NCBI RefSeq assembly: GCF_000520955.1
Contig: NZ_JACC01000046.1
Span: 1 to 49,755, forward strand
DNA from: Aquimarina pacifica
GTDB lineage: Bacteria > Bacteroidota > Bacteroidia > Flavobacteriales > Flavobacteriaceae
Reading direction: 5' to 3'
DNA: 49,755 nucleotides
In this document: in pieces, positions 8,665-18,330 of the stretch
Numbering within the stretch: position 1 is the stretch's first letter
Layout of the letters: each line of letters starts with the position of its first letter
Made by a program: the position numbers and the translations under genes
Notes under the pieces: generated by a model
What the model was told of the DNA's origin: nothing
The model's input: the letters and a program-made list of their open reading frames with translations, nothing else
The model's database searches: none

Positions 8665-9747
8665 ATGAAATATGCATTGCTAGTTTGTATACTTGTCATG
8701 ATTAGGTTTGATGGTACAAGCCAAGTCAATCCTACTTTTTTTGGTGTAAAATCGCAATATGGGTTTATTATAGCCCATTCTCCCGAGTTAAAACCTATTT
8801 CGCAAACGAATCCTTTTGGGTTTCAAATAGAGTATAGTAGACTAAAGATCAGCAATGAACAATGGAAGACTTGCAATTGCTATGGGAGAACTGGCTTATC
8901 ATTTGCTTATTTTAATTATAATAATCCCAATGTGTTAGGGAGCTCATATAACTTGCTGTATAATGTAGAACCTTATTTAGCCCATAGCAGAAGGCTTAAA
9001 TTTTCTTTAAGAGGATCTATAGGGGCGACATATCTTACCAAAGTCTTTGATCAAGAAACGAATCCTCAAAATGTATTGTTTAGTACAAATCTTAGTTTTT
9101 ATCTGGGGTTGTCTCTTCATTTTAATTATCATATTAATAATCGTCTTGCATTAAATGTATCTGGGCATTACAATCATATTTCTAATGGTGGACAAAAACA
9201 ACCAAATAAAGGGATGAATTTTCCTACTGTGTCTATTGGTATTGATCGCACCCTTAATATGACAATGCTTCCTCGCAAACCAGATTCTTTACGCTTTTAT
9301 AATCGGTCGTTACGATGGTATGTGGGGGCTTTTGGTAGTTTGCGTTCTTCTGATCGAGAGGCAGAGGCATCTAATCATCCTCTAATTGGTACAATAGGAG
9401 GAGTATTAAAACCGGTATCTAGAATTAATGGGGTCAATACTGGGTTGGAGTTGTGGTATGATTATTCTGATGAAAAAATAGCCGAAAATCGACAAATTGA
9501 TGACGCTGCATTTTCCTCGGCATTATTGCTGGGGCATCATTTTACTTTTGGGAATTTTTATTTTTTACAACAATTTGGGGTATATGTAACTCGACCCAAA
9601 AATATTCAAAGTAAAGCATTATATCAGCGCTACTCGTTTTGGTATAGTATTGGAAAAAATAAACGTTTTACACTAGGTGCCTCTTTGATTGCGTATGGTA
9701 GAGTTGCAGATCATATGGATGGCAGGTTGATTTATTTCCTGAATTAG
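8665..9747 (+). CDS. PagL-like acyloxyacyl hydrolase (lipid A 3-O-deacylase)
   Basis: 360 residues with an N-terminal signal peptide and repeated amphipathic strands, indicating an outer-membrane barrel. The segment HYNHISNGGQKQPNKG contains the PagL signature H-x-S-N-G with the P-N-x-G that follows (H171, S173, N174); in PagL this His-Ser pair is the catalytic centre that removes the 3-O-linked acyl chain of lipid A. It is about twice the length of Proteobacterial PagL (about 150-170 residues); the extra C-terminal half (about 210-360) looks like further strands. The activity is inferred from the motif. It is monocistronic and convergent with lnt. Confidence 0.8.
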   Translation: MKYALLVCILVMIRFDGTSQVNPTFFGVKSQYGFIIAHSPELKPISQTNPFGFQIEYSRLKISNEQWKTCNCYGRTGLSFAYFNYNNPNVLGSSYNLLYNVEPYLAHSRRLKFSLRGSIGATYLTKVFDQETNPQNVLFSTNLSFYLGLSLHFNYHINNRLALNVSGHYNHISNGGQKQPNKGMNFPTVSIGIDRTLNMTMLPRKPDSLRFYNRSLRWYVGAFGSLRSSDREAEASNHPLIGTIGGVLKPVSRINGVNTGLELWYDYSDEKIAENRQIDDAAFSSALLLGHHFTFGNFYFLQQFGVYVTRPKNIQSKALYQRYSFWYSIGKNKRFTLGASLIAYGRVADHMDGRLIYFLN

Positions 9748-9978
9748 AGAAACTTCTTATGCTTACGCGAGATAATACTAATCCACAAAAACTTACACTA
9801 ATTAGGTTTTCTTATAAATCTGCAGTGTCAATTGATAATAAAAAGGAGGTCTACCTTAAAAAAATATATACAACTAATTGTACGTGTTTCCTTAAGAGAT
9901 GAATGGACTCAAGACTTATAGGTATGATGTCCTTGGGTATTTATGGGGTTAAATAGGGGACCAGAATAAGCAGGAGAG

Positions 9979-11562
9979 CTATATGTTTTTTGTTCTTCTT
10001 CGTGTAATTGCAAATAGAAAAATAAAAACACAAAGAAAAATAGCAACTCTAGCCAAATAGTTTCCTGCTCTCACATAAAAGGTGATTTTATCATTTGTTT
10101 TAAGGGTTCCTACAAGTGCTCCTTTTTTTTCGTATCCTAATTTTTTAGTGATAGTTCCAGTTTGATTTATTATTGCAGAAATTCCTGTGTTTGCACTTCT
10201 GGCAATACTTCTTCTGGTTTCTATTGCTCTTAATTTGGCATAAGCCAAATGCTGTTTATGCCCTTGAGTATTTCCCCACCAAGCATCATTCGTTATAATA
10301 GCAAGAAAGTCTGCATTGTTTCGAATATATCCGGTGGCGAATTCACCATATACGCTTTCATAACAAATAAGTGGACCCACGCCAATATTATCATTATTAA
10401 AAAACACTTCGCGATCATCTTGCGTTGTTTTTTTAGCTACAGTACCACCCAAATCAATCATTGCATCACCTAAAATAGGTTTTAAGACACTTTGATACGG
10501 AAAATTCTCAATCCCTACAACAAGTTTACTTTTGTGATATAATTCAGAGGAGCCATCTGAGCGAACAAAAAAGGAAGAGTTGTAATCATCATAAAAATCA
10601 TTTTCTCGTATTTTATTGGTTTGCTTGTGTACGCGAGAAGGATCTTTAAATCTGTCATAAAGAGATATCCCGCCCAGAAAATTAGCTTTAGGGTAATTTT
10701 CTAGGATTTTTAATGTTTGTTTTTTGGCAATTGAACGATCAAATCTCTGTAACCTGGTATTATCTGCAAAAACAGTTTCTGGTGCAATAATAAAGTCAGT
10801 GTTTTTGGTGATAACCGTATTTGTCAATGAGGTTAGTAATGTTGCAACCCTATCGTCGGTAGTGTTATATTTTTCTGTATAAGGATTTATATTTGGTTGC
10901 AGAATTACCACTTCTATGTTAGTACCTTCTTCTTTGTATGTTTTAAGGATAATGATTGAGATAAGTATCGGGATCAAAATAATTAATCCGTTACGAATAC
11001 CAGATCGATAAAGAATTTTTTTGTCTTTGGATGCTAGAAAGGCAAGTATACTTTTGAAAATACTAATGTTTACAATCCAAACCCAAAGAGTTCCTCCGAA
11101 TGTACCCGTAAATTCGTACCATTGAATCCAAGATGTAAAGCTTGCAAACCCATTACCAAGGTTAAGCCAAGGCCATGATACTTGCCATTGTAAATGAAAA
11201 TATTCAAAACCCATCCAAAAGCAAGCAAGAAACAGAGTGCTTAATGTAAATGTTGTTCTTTTTGCAATAATATGATAGATCAAAAATACAATGGCCATTA
11301 ATAAACTATTCACAAAAACGGCAATGCACATACCTAGCACTGTAGAATTATAAATCCACCAAGAAGCAATCAAATTCCAAATAAAAAAAGTCAGATATGC
11401 AAGACCGAATACCTGAGTTTTACTAAACCTATTAGTACGAACGTTGTGCTCGGCCAATAGTAACGGAATAAACCCAAAAAATAAAAGCAGAGGAAAACCA
11501 TATGTTGGCCAACTTAGACCAAGTAACAATCCTGATAATACAGCTAGTAGAGTGTTTTTCAT
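9979..11562 (-). CDS. lnt: Apolipoprotein N-acyltransferase
   Basis: 527 residues, close to the usual length. The N-terminal half (about 1-210) is a multi-helix membrane domain; the C-terminal half (about 215-490) is a nitrilase-fold domain in the periplasm. The catalytic Glu-Lys-Cys triad is visible: E262 in IIAPETVF, K344 in YHKSKLV, and C400 in GPLICYES. It transfers an acyl chain from phospholipid to the N-terminal Cys of lipoproteins, the last step of their maturation. A final hydrophobic helix follows near residue 500. It is divergent from pssA, with 180 bp between the starts. Confidence 0.92.
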   Translation of the reverse strand: MKNTLLAVLSGLLLGLSWPTYGFPLLLFFGFIPLLLAEHNVRTNRFSKTQVFGLAYLTFFIWNLIASWWIYNSTVLGMCIAVFVNSLLMAIVFLIYHIIAKRTTFTLSTLFLACFWMGFEYFHLQWQVSWPWLNLGNGFASFTSWIQWYEFTGTFGGTLWVWIVNISIFKSILAFLASKDKKILYRSGIRNGLIILIPILISIIILKTYKEEGTNIEVVILQPNINPYTEKYNTTDDRVATLLTSLTNTVITKNTDFIIAPETVFADNTRLQRFDRSIAKKQTLKILENYPKANFLGGISLYDRFKDPSRVHKQTNKIRENDFYDDYNSSFFVRSDGSSELYHKSKLVVGIENFPYQSVLKPILGDAMIDLGGTVAKKTTQDDREVFFNNDNIGVGPLICYESVYGEFATGYIRNNADFLAIITNDAWWGNTQGHKQHLAYAKLRAIETRRSIARSANTGISAIINQTGTITKKLGYEKKGALVGTLKTNDKITFYVRAGNYLARVAIFLCVFIFLFAITRRRTKNI

Positions 11563-11719
11563 AGTATAGGTATACGGTATATCTAATAACGAAAGTAAAG
11601 TTATTCTGTTACAAATAGAATAATTGAATACTTCTTTTTTGTTAATACCATTTAAAGTTTAACTTGTCTTTGTAAAATCTTCATATGATGAATCAGAGGT
11701 GTAGGACCAAATAGTTTGT

Positions 11720-11727
11720 TACTTTTG
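11720..11727 (+). promoter_or_regulatory. Promoter -7 box of pssA
   Basis: TACTTTTG fits TAnnTTTG exactly and ends 15 bp before the ATG at 11743. Its position also argues that an in-frame TTG at 11716 is not the start, since that lies in the promoter. Confidence 0.6.
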
Positions 11728-11742
11728 CAAAAAAACAACTTT

Positions 11743-12501
11743 ATGTGGATCAAAAAGCAAATTCCGAATTGTATAACCCTATTGAATCTTTTTTGTGGAT
11801 GCTTGGCCGTTATTTTTGCGGTATCTGGGCATTTAGAATTGACAGCTCTATGTACGATAGCCGGTATAGGATTTGATTTTTTTGATGGACTTGCTGCGCG
11901 ACTTTTAAAAGCTCAAAGCGAATTAGGGTTACAATTAGATTCTTTGGCTGATATGGTAACTAGCGGTTTGGTTCCTGGTATTGTAATGTACCAATTAATG
12001 TCTCAGGTCTTTGGAAAACCCTTTTATGTTACTCCACCTTCATGGAGTTCTGAGCAGATTTTGGCTAGTTTTGATATGTCTTATATGTCTCTTTTTGGGC
12101 TGATGATCACATTGGCTTCTGCGTATCGATTGGCAAAGTTTAATATAGATACAAGACAATCTACATCTTTTATAGGACTGCCTACACCAGCTAATACCTT
12201 GTTGATAATAAGTCTACCTCTTATATTAAAGTTTCAACTAGATACTTGGGTACTGAAGCTTATTCTTAATAAGTGGTTTTTGATTGTGCTAACATGTATC
12301 AGTTGTTTCTTACTAAACGCAGAGATTCGCTTATTTTCTTTAAAGTTTAAAACATGGGGATTATTAGAGAATTGGGTTCGTTATACTTTTCTATTATTAA
12401 GTATTGTACTTATTGTATTTTTCAAGTTTATAGCGATTCCTGGCGTAATATTACTTTATGTTTTGATGTCTCTAATTTTTAGAGAGAAAAAAGAAAAGTG
12501 A
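11743..12501 (+). CDS. pssA: CDP-diacylglycerol--serine O-phosphatidyltransferase
   Basis: 252 residues with about 6-8 membrane helices. The CDP-alcohol phosphatidyltransferase motif D-G-x2-A-R-x8-G-x3-D-x3-D is complete (DGLAARLLKAQSELGLQLDS followed by L-A-D, about residues 48-70), supplying the metal- and CDP-binding aspartates. The N-terminus IPNCITLLNLFCGCLAV and the S-A-Y-R-L-A-K-F-N segment are typical of PssA rather than PgsA. It makes phosphatidylserine, the precursor of phosphatidylethanolamine, in the inner membrane. It ends 13 bp from the stop of the convergent TonB-dependent receptor. Confidence 0.92.
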   Translation: MWIKKQIPNCITLLNLFCGCLAVIFAVSGHLELTALCTIAGIGFDFFDGLAARLLKAQSELGLQLDSLADMVTSGLVPGIVMYQLMSQVFGKPFYVTPPSWSSEQILASFDMSYMSLFGLMITLASAYRLAKFNIDTRQSTSFIGLPTPANTLLIISLPLILKFQLDTWVLKLILNKWFLIVLTCISCFLLNAEIRLFSLKFKTWGLLENWVRYTFLLLSIVLIVFFKFIAIPGVILLYVLMSLIFREKKEK

Positions 12502-12514
12502 CCCTGCCAATGCT

Positions 12515-14782
12515 TTAGAATTCAATACTTACTTTTCCTTTAATAAAGAAAGGAGTTCCTGGTGTAAAATGAATTTCTTCTACACTTTCTGTTTCATTAA
12601 ATAGTCTTGATTCTGTAGCGAATTGTGCTTCATTCCATTCTGTGTCGAGTAAATTTTCTACAGAGAGACCCAAAGTTATTTTTTTGATAGTATAGCTGAG
12701 ATTGGCGTCTAAAACAGTGTATCCTTCTGCCGTAATACTATTATCTTCATTGGCTGCTCTGTCACCCAAATAGCGATAGCGGAGTCCACCAGAAAAATTA
12801 TTTATGTTGTCAATACTGATACCTCCTGCAGCAGTAAGCTCAGGAGCTAGCGGAATGTAATCTTGTCCTCCTGGCTCATCAACACTTTTGGCATCGGTAT
12901 ACGTGAAATCTGAATCAAAAAATAACCAGTCATTGAGCTGATATCGTCCGCTTAGGTCTATTCCTAACCTTTTTGTTTTTCCGCTTGGCTCAATAATACC
13001 CTCATCTCCTACATATACAAATTCTTGATCTAAACCTAAATACCATGCTGTAGTGTTAAGAAATACCCTTGGAAACGGTTTCCAATTTATACCAATATCT
13101 AACCCATATGCTCTAGGTAGAATATCCTCACCACCAGCAGCGACCACTACGCGAGTATCATTGCTATGAAACCCTATACCAGATTTTATAAATGTTGTAA
13201 TATTATCTCCAAAATCATAGGATAGTTTTAGTTTGGGACTTACAATAGCTTTTTTTATGTCTTGAGTTTCGTATGTTTCCTCTAGATTATCCTCGTATAG
13301 ATTTTTAAAGTAATCAAATCGTATTGAAGGTGTAATTTTTAATTTGTTATAGCTCAAAGTAGCATCGATAAAACCGTATATATTGGTTTCATTTACAGTA
13401 CCTAGACTTATGATTTCTAAAACATCACTTCGGTTTAATGTTCTCGATAATTCATTGTCATTGATTTGATCATTTCGAACTCCTAAGCCTAGATTATAGT
13501 CAATTTTAGCATTTCCTACAGTAGTTTTTGTGTTCATAGTACTATTAAAACCAAAAATATCACGTGCTTCATACTGTTTTATTTGGTCTCCATTCACTGG
13601 GTCATTAAGAAAAAATGTGAAATTAGAATATAACTCAAAATCATAGTTAGTATAAAAAGCATTTGTTTTAAGAATACTATTGTCGGATAAAAACTTATGA
13701 TGATTAATATACAGGTTGGTTCTCGAGGTATTCCCTCCTTCGGTATCATCAATTGCACCAAATCTAGAGATAAAACCACTATCAACAGCTCTCTCAGGAA
13801 TTTGTCCCGATGCATCCCATCTACTTGAGAAATGAGAGGCACCGATACTCAATTTATTATCATCTGATAAAAGTGTGGTGTATTTTGTACTTAGGTTAAT
13901 TCGATTAAAATTTTGATGAGATTCAAAAGGTCCATCACTCTCTAAATATTCTAAAGCCAAAATGGCTTTTTCTTTAGAAGAATCATCTAAAAGGTTAAAT
14001 AGGCCTAAAGTTCTATAGGTATTAAAATCTCCTAACTCAATTTTTAGAAGGTTTGTGTCGAATTTTTCTTTGGTGTCAAAAGCGACGTATCCGGCAGTAT
14101 TGAAGTTACCTTGCTCTGCATAATGAGGGCCTTTGCCAAAGTTTACTTTTTTTATAGTTTCCGGGATGATAAAATGTAGATCAGCGTATCCTTGTCCGTG
14201 AGCATGAGATACCATATTAACAGGGATACCGTTTACAGAAATCGCTATATCTGTACCATGATCTACATCAAACCCCCGCAGAAATATCTGTTCTGCTTTT
14301 CCACCACCACCATGCTGACCAATGAATAATCCGGGAACTTTACGTAATACCTCTTGTGAGGAGTTAACGGGATTGGTTTTGCTATCTATGGTGTTGATAA
14401 CACTCATGGGGTCTATTTCTTGTTTTAGAATCAATTCATCAAGTTGAAACACTTTTGGTTTTAATATAACTTTCAATACAGAAGTAACATCTTGTTGGTT
14501 GATGATTTTTTTTTGAGTTTCGAAGCCTAACAGTTTTATAAACAGTGTGTCTTTAATAGTACATTGAGGTAAAGAAAAGGTTCCGTTTTCTAATGAATGT
14601 GTGTGTAATTCAGTAGTAGTATTATATACATAGACTCCTTCTAAGGGAGTCTCGAAACTATCATAAATGATTCCTTTTATTACTTGGTTTTGAGAAAAAG
14701 CGGTAAAATTGAAAAGGAGTGCGGTAATACCCAAAATACATTTTAGAACTCTTGTTTTTACTATTCTTAGTATGTGGTTCAT
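12515..14782 (-). CDS. TonB-dependent outer-membrane receptor
   Basis: 755 residues. It has a signal peptide (core ITALLFNFTAFSQ), an N-terminal carboxypeptidase-regulatory-like domain of about 90 residues (about 32-115) common in Bacteroidota receptors, a plug domain (about 130-240) and a 22-strand-type barrel ending in the aromatic residue of KGKVSIEF. The plug contains G-I-P-V-N-M-V-S-H-A-H-G-Q-G-Y-A-D-L-H, with three histidines in a row of 16 positions, and the segment before it is Gly-rich with H155-G-G-G-G. These hint at metal handling but are not proof. No SusD partner or uptake ATPase is next to it, so it is a stand-alone receptor rather than a polysaccharide locus. Confidence 0.88.
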   Translation of the reverse strand: MNHILRIVKTRVLKCILGITALLFNFTAFSQNQVIKGIIYDSFETPLEGVYVYNTTTELHTHSLENGTFSLPQCTIKDTLFIKLLGFETQKKIINQQDVTSVLKVILKPKVFQLDELILKQEIDPMSVINTIDSKTNPVNSSQEVLRKVPGLFIGQHGGGGKAEQIFLRGFDVDHGTDIAISVNGIPVNMVSHAHGQGYADLHFIIPETIKKVNFGKGPHYAEQGNFNTAGYVAFDTKEKFDTNLLKIELGDFNTYRTLGLFNLLDDSSKEKAILALEYLESDGPFESHQNFNRINLSTKYTTLLSDDNKLSIGASHFSSRWDASGQIPERAVDSGFISRFGAIDDTEGGNTSRTNLYINHHKFLSDNSILKTNAFYTNYDFELYSNFTFFLNDPVNGDQIKQYEARDIFGFNSTMNTKTTVGNAKIDYNLGLGVRNDQINDNELSRTLNRSDVLEIISLGTVNETNIYGFIDATLSYNKLKITPSIRFDYFKNLYEDNLEETYETQDIKKAIVSPKLKLSYDFGDNITTFIKSGIGFHSNDTRVVVAAGGEDILPRAYGLDIGINWKPFPRVFLNTTAWYLGLDQEFVYVGDEGIIEPSGKTKRLGIDLSGRYQLNDWLFFDSDFTYTDAKSVDEPGGQDYIPLAPELTAAGGISIDNINNFSGGLRYRYLGDRAANEDNSITAEGYTVLDANLSYTIKKITLGLSVENLLDTEWNEAQFATESRLFNETESVEEIHFTPGTPFFIKGKVSIEF

Positions 14783-15129
14783 GTTTTATTGCTGTCGATT
14801 TAGTTTGCATAGGTTACGGAATTGAAATATAAAAAAAGCGTTTTTAGAGGGTCTTAATTTTATCTAAAACCCAATGAGTACCTATTATTTTTCAGTGAAT
14901 CTATTGGGGTTATATGCAAGGAATATTATGATTTCTCAGAATCGTGCTTAGCCCATTATATAATGAGAACTTATTAGAAAAAGAATTTTCTAGAAATTAC
15001 CAGAGAGAGGTGACATTACAATAGCCCATGAAGGGACTATGATTATTAAGGCATATGTTTAATTCTTGAAAAGTTTACATCTTTTTATGGTTAGAAAAAA
15101 CATGTAAATATTTAGATCATAGGAAAGAA
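14783..15129. other. Gene-free stretch, 347 bp
   Basis: Lies between the lptB stop and the receptor start, both on the minus strand. A 7-bp inverted repeat (15074-15080 with 15102-15108) just past the lptB stop is followed by C-T-T-T-T on the minus strand and could be a weak lptB terminator. The rest should contain the receptor promoter; I see no exact TAnnTTTG box, Fur-like palindrome or riboswitch that I can defend. Confidence 0.45.
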
Positions 15130-15870
15130 TTAAAATTCGATTTTCTTCTTACGAAGTTCAAAATTTTGTCCTAGATACACTTTACGAACCATTTCATCTT
15201 CTGCCAATTCTTCGGGGATACCAGCTTTAAGAATGCTGCCTTCAAACATTAGATAAGTTCTGTCGGTAATTGCAAGTGTTTCTTGTACATTATGGTCTGT
15301 GATCAGGATGCCAATGTTTTTATTTTTTAATTGTGCAACAATACGTTGTATATCCTCTACTGCTACAGGGTCTACTCCAGCAAAGGGCTCATCAAGTAAA
15401 ATAAAATTAGGGTCTGTAGCTAATGCACGGGCGATTTCGGTTCGTCGTCGTTCTCCACCACTTAATAAATCTCCACGGTTTTTTCGAATATGGCCCAATC
15501 CGAATTCTTCTATAAGTGATTCCATTTTATGTAACTGCTCTTTTTTAGAAAGTTTTGTAAGTTGTAGTACACTTAGGATATTATCCTCGATACTCAATTT
15601 TCTAAATACAGAAGCTTCTTGGGCGAGATAGCCAATACCGTTTTGTGCTCGCTTATACATAGGAAATTTTGTGATATCCGTGTTTTCTAATGTTATTTTT
15701 CCTCCATTCGGTTTTACAAGTCCCACGATCATATAAAATGAAGTAGTTTTACCAGCTCCATTTGGTCCCAAAAGTCCAACAATTTCTCCTTGATTAACTT
15801 CTAGAGAAATTCCCTTTACAACTTTTCTACCTTTATATGATTTTATAAGATTTTCCGCTTTCAACTTCAT
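15130..15870 (-). CDS. lptB: LPS export ABC transporter ATPase
   Basis: 246 residues, a single ABC ATPase domain. Walker A is GPNGAGKTT (about 34-42), signature LSGGERRR (about 137), Walker B FILLDEPFAGVDP with the catalytic Glu, and the switch His in ITDHNVQET. Together with the short C-terminal tail this is the LptB pattern. It drives extraction of lipopolysaccharide from the inner membrane by LptFG and its transfer along the Lpt bridge; LptF/G/A/C are not in this window. It is 83 bp downstream of the CMD gene and ends the kdsD-tatC-CMD-lptB run, in which kdsD serves the same end product. Confidence 0.93.
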   Translation of the reverse strand: MKLKAENLIKSYKGRKVVKGISLEVNQGEIVGLLGPNGAGKTTSFYMIVGLVKPNGGKITLENTDITKFPMYKRAQNGIGYLAQEASVFRKLSIEDNILSVLQLTKLSKKEQLHKMESLIEEFGLGHIRKNRGDLLSGGERRRTEIARALATDPNFILLDEPFAGVDPVAVEDIQRIVAQLKNKNIGILITDHNVQETLAITDRTYLMFEGSILKAGIPEELAEDEMVRKVYLGQNFELRKKKIEF

Positions 15871-15953
15871 AATAGAATGACTTTTTTATTTTGGGGATGT
15901 TGCTACAATGTGCGTATAAATTTATAGTATTTCTTGTTAAGTTTAAGTTTAAT

Positions 15954-16304
15954 TTAAGAAACATTTTCTTCTAACGCATCCCAGAACTCATACGCTCTTC
16001 TTAAATGTGGTATTACAATGGTTCCTCCTACTAATGTAGCAATACTTAAAGCTTCTACAACTTCTTCTTTAGAGAGTCCTTCTTTATGACATGTTTCTAA
16101 ATGATATCGCACGCAGTCATCACAACGCAAAACAGCAGAGGCTACAAGGCCTAATAACTCTTTAGTTTTTACATTAAGAGCGCCTTCCATATAGGCATTG
16201 GTGTCAAGGTTGAAAATTCTTTTGATTACCTTATTATTATCCTCAAGAATACGAGTATTCATTTTTTCTCGATATTCATTAAATTCATTAATTATTGAGC
16301 TCAT
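15954..16304 (-). CDS. Carboxymuconolactone decarboxylase family protein (AhpD-like)
   Basis: 116 residues, all-helical and cytosolic. The redox motif of the AhpD-like branch, R-C-D-D-C-V-R-Y-H, is present (C-x-x-C followed three residues on by His), along with the downstream helix EEVVEALSIATLVGGTI. Such proteins are usually disulfide-dependent peroxidase partners; a true decarboxylase role is unlikely given the C-x-x-C. Its ATG overlaps the tatC stop (ATGA), which implies translational coupling. Confidence 0.85.
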   Translation of the reverse strand: MSSIINEFNEYREKMNTRILEDNNKVIKRIFNLDTNAYMEGALNVKTKELLGLVASAVLRCDDCVRYHLETCHKEGLSKEEVVEALSIATLVGGTIVIPHLRRAYEFWDALEENVS

Positions 16305-17137
16305 TTGTGTAGTTTTTGTAATTTTTTCTTTTCTTTTTTAATAACCATTTTAGATATAAAAATACTTACCTCGTATAAGATAAGAATAGGAATAGCTACT
16401 ATAACTTGACTTGCTATATCTGGTGGAGTTATGATTGCCGATAATATGAGAACGATAACCAAGGCAAATTTTCGGTATTTTTTTAAAAACTCTGGGGTAA
16501 CCAATCCTACTTTTGTTAAGAAAAACATGATTACGGGTAGTTCAAAAATTAAACCGCACGCAATTACAGATGCCCTCACGAGAGCAATGTAGCTATCAAT
16601 ATCAAACTCATTGAGAACTTCTTTGCTGACTTGATACCCTCCTAAAAAATTAATTGATAAAGGGGTGATTATATAGTATCCAAAGAGTACACCTAAAAAA
16701 AACAAAAAGGAGCATATGATGATAAATCCTTTAGAGCTTTTTCTTTCCTTTTCGTATAGCGCAGGGGCAATGAATTTCCAGAATTCGTATAAAACATAGG
16801 GAAATGCCAGTATAAAACCTGCAGTAATTGATGTCCAGATATGAACAGAAAATTGACCAGCAACTTTTCTACTCTGCACGCTAAAAGGGAGTTCTTTGAA
16901 ACATAGACTTTTGTCTAGTCCCATCATTTTTGATAGATTACATAATCCATTGTATGTTGGGAAATCTGGTTTTTTTGGACCAAAAATTATTATATCAAAA
17001 ATAAATTCTTTTGATATAAACGCTATAATACCAGCAATAAGTACAGCAGAAGTGGCTCGAATTAAATGCCATCTTAATTCTTCTAGATGATCCAGAAATG
17101 ACATGGATTGTGGATCTTTTTTACTTGTTTCTTTCAT
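16301..17137 (-). CDS. tatC: Sec-independent protein translocase subunit TatC
   Basis: 278 residues with six membrane helices. The conserved N-terminal segment SFLDHLEELRWHLIRA carries the residues that recognise the twin-arginine signal, and the FILAFPYVLYEFWKFIAPALY block is the family signature. TatC is the receptor of the Tat pathway for folded proteins. A flavobacterial-style insertion of about 40 residues lies in the first periplasmic loop (about 48-95, with two cysteines). tatA is not in the window. It overlaps kdsD by one base upstream and CMD by four bases downstream, so the three genes are co-translated. Confidence 0.93.
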   Translation of the reverse strand: MKETSKKDPQSMSFLDHLEELRWHLIRATSAVLIAGIIAFISKEFIFDIIIFGPKKPDFPTYNGLCNLSKMMGLDKSLCFKELPFSVQSRKVAGQFSVHIWTSITAGFILAFPYVLYEFWKFIAPALYEKERKSSKGFIIICSFLFFLGVLFGYYIITPLSINFLGGYQVSKEVLNEFDIDSYIALVRASVIACGLIFELPVIMFFLTKVGLVTPEFLKKYRKFALVIVLILSAIITPPDIASQVIVAIPILILYEVSIFISKMVIKKEKKKLQKLHK

Positions 17138-18105
17138 TATAGAATACCTTCTCTCATTAAGTCATGAATATGTATAAGTCCAGCGTACTTACCATTTTCT
17201 TCAGATATTAGTTGGGTTATTGAGTTTTCTTCCAGTTTTTCGAGAGCGTCTATTGCCATAGCATCATTACTTATGCTTTTGGGGTTAGGAGACATAATAT
17301 CTTTGGCTGTTAACTCATTAAAAGAAGGAACTCCTTTGGTAAGCATTCTTCTTAGATCTCCATCAGTAATAATACCGAGCACACTTCCGTTTTGTGTTAC
17401 TGCTGTTGCGCCGAGTCTTTTTTCTGTCATTTCGACAATAACAGTATTAATGTCAGATTCTGGAGATACTTCTGGCTTTTGATTTTGTGCAGTAATATCA
17501 CTTACCCGAAGATATAGTTTTTTACCAAGTGCTCCTCCGGGATGATATTTGGCAAAATCACGACTAGAGAACCCCTGTAAATTTAATAAACAAACAGCCA
17601 AAGCATCTCCCATAACTAGCTGTACCGTAGTGCTTGTTGTGGGGGCTAGGTTATTAGGGCAGGCTTCTTTTTCTACGTAGGCATGTAATACGTAATCTGC
17701 TTCTTGGCCTAAAAATGATGTCTTGTTAGCTGTAATTCCTATAATGGGATTTTTAAAGTTTTTAATTAGCGGAATTAGTACTTTTATTTCTGGAGTATTA
17801 CCGCTTTTAGAGATGCAAATTACAATATCATCCTCAAGAATGTTTCCCAAATCACCATGAATAGCATCTGCAGCATGCATAAACACAGCAGGAGTACCTG
17901 TAGAGTTCATCGTGGCTACAATTTTGGTAGCAATTATAGCGCTTTTACCGATACCTGTAATAATTACCCTACCTTTTGAGTTATGTATAGTTTCTACAGC
18001 ATTAGAAAATTCTTCGTCGATAAGTTTTTCTAAGTTAGCAATTGCACTGGCTTCTTCGGCAATTGTTTTTTTAGCATATTCAATTATAGTATGTTGGGTG
18101 TTCAA
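17137..18105 (-). CDS. kdsD: Arabinose-5-phosphate isomerase (KpsF/GutQ family)
   Basis: 322 residues: an N-terminal SIS sugar-isomerase domain (about 30-170, with VIITGIGKSAIIATKIVATM and the conserved H-x-x-D-A-x-H-G-D-L-G) and two C-terminal CBS domains (about 205-260 and 270-320). It interconverts ribulose-5-phosphate and arabinose-5-phosphate, the first step towards Kdo for lipopolysaccharide. Length and layout are those of the full KdsD/KpsF enzymes. It is the first gene of a four-gene minus-strand run that also makes TatC and LptB, and it is divergent from recQ. Confidence 0.92.
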   Translation of the reverse strand: MNTQHTIIEYAKKTIAEEASAIANLEKLIDEEFSNAVETIHNSKGRVIITGIGKSAIIATKIVATMNSTGTPAVFMHAADAIHGDLGNILEDDIVICISKSGNTPEIKVLIPLIKNFKNPIIGITANKTSFLGQEADYVLHAYVEKEACPNNLAPTTSTTVQLVMGDALAVCLLNLQGFSSRDFAKYHPGGALGKKLYLRVSDITAQNQKPEVSPESDINTVIVEMTEKRLGATAVTQNGSVLGIITDGDLRRMLTKGVPSFNELTAKDIMSPNPKSISNDAMAIDALEKLEENSITQLISEENGKYAGLIHIHDLMREGIL

Positions 18106-18214
18106 AATTTAAGAATTTTGTGTGTTATAATTAAAGATTTTATTATCTTTAATTTATGCAAAGGTATACAATACCTTATTAATTTTAAATACGCTCAAAG
18201 AAAAGCATATTGTT

Positions 18215-18222
18215 TATCTTTG
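18215..18222 (+). promoter_or_regulatory. Promoter -7 box upstream of recQ
   Basis: TATCTTTG matches TAnnTTTG exactly. It lies 108 bp before the preferred recQ start and 18 bp before an alternative in-frame ATG, so it fits either start. Confidence 0.55.
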
Positions 18223-18330
18223 TCGTGTTAAAATTTAAAAATGAGAGTTTCCACAAGATCTGAATTGGGGAAGACAGATTTTTGTGATAGAGTATCTTTA
18301 TTTAATTGGTATATAAAAGTAAAAGATTTA

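Noticed and set aside
9759..9902. 47-codon frame starting with ATG between the PagL-like gene and lnt
   Set aside because: Composition is that of random AT-rich sequence, there is no promoter box near it, and no feature of a known small protein. Not enough support for a gene.
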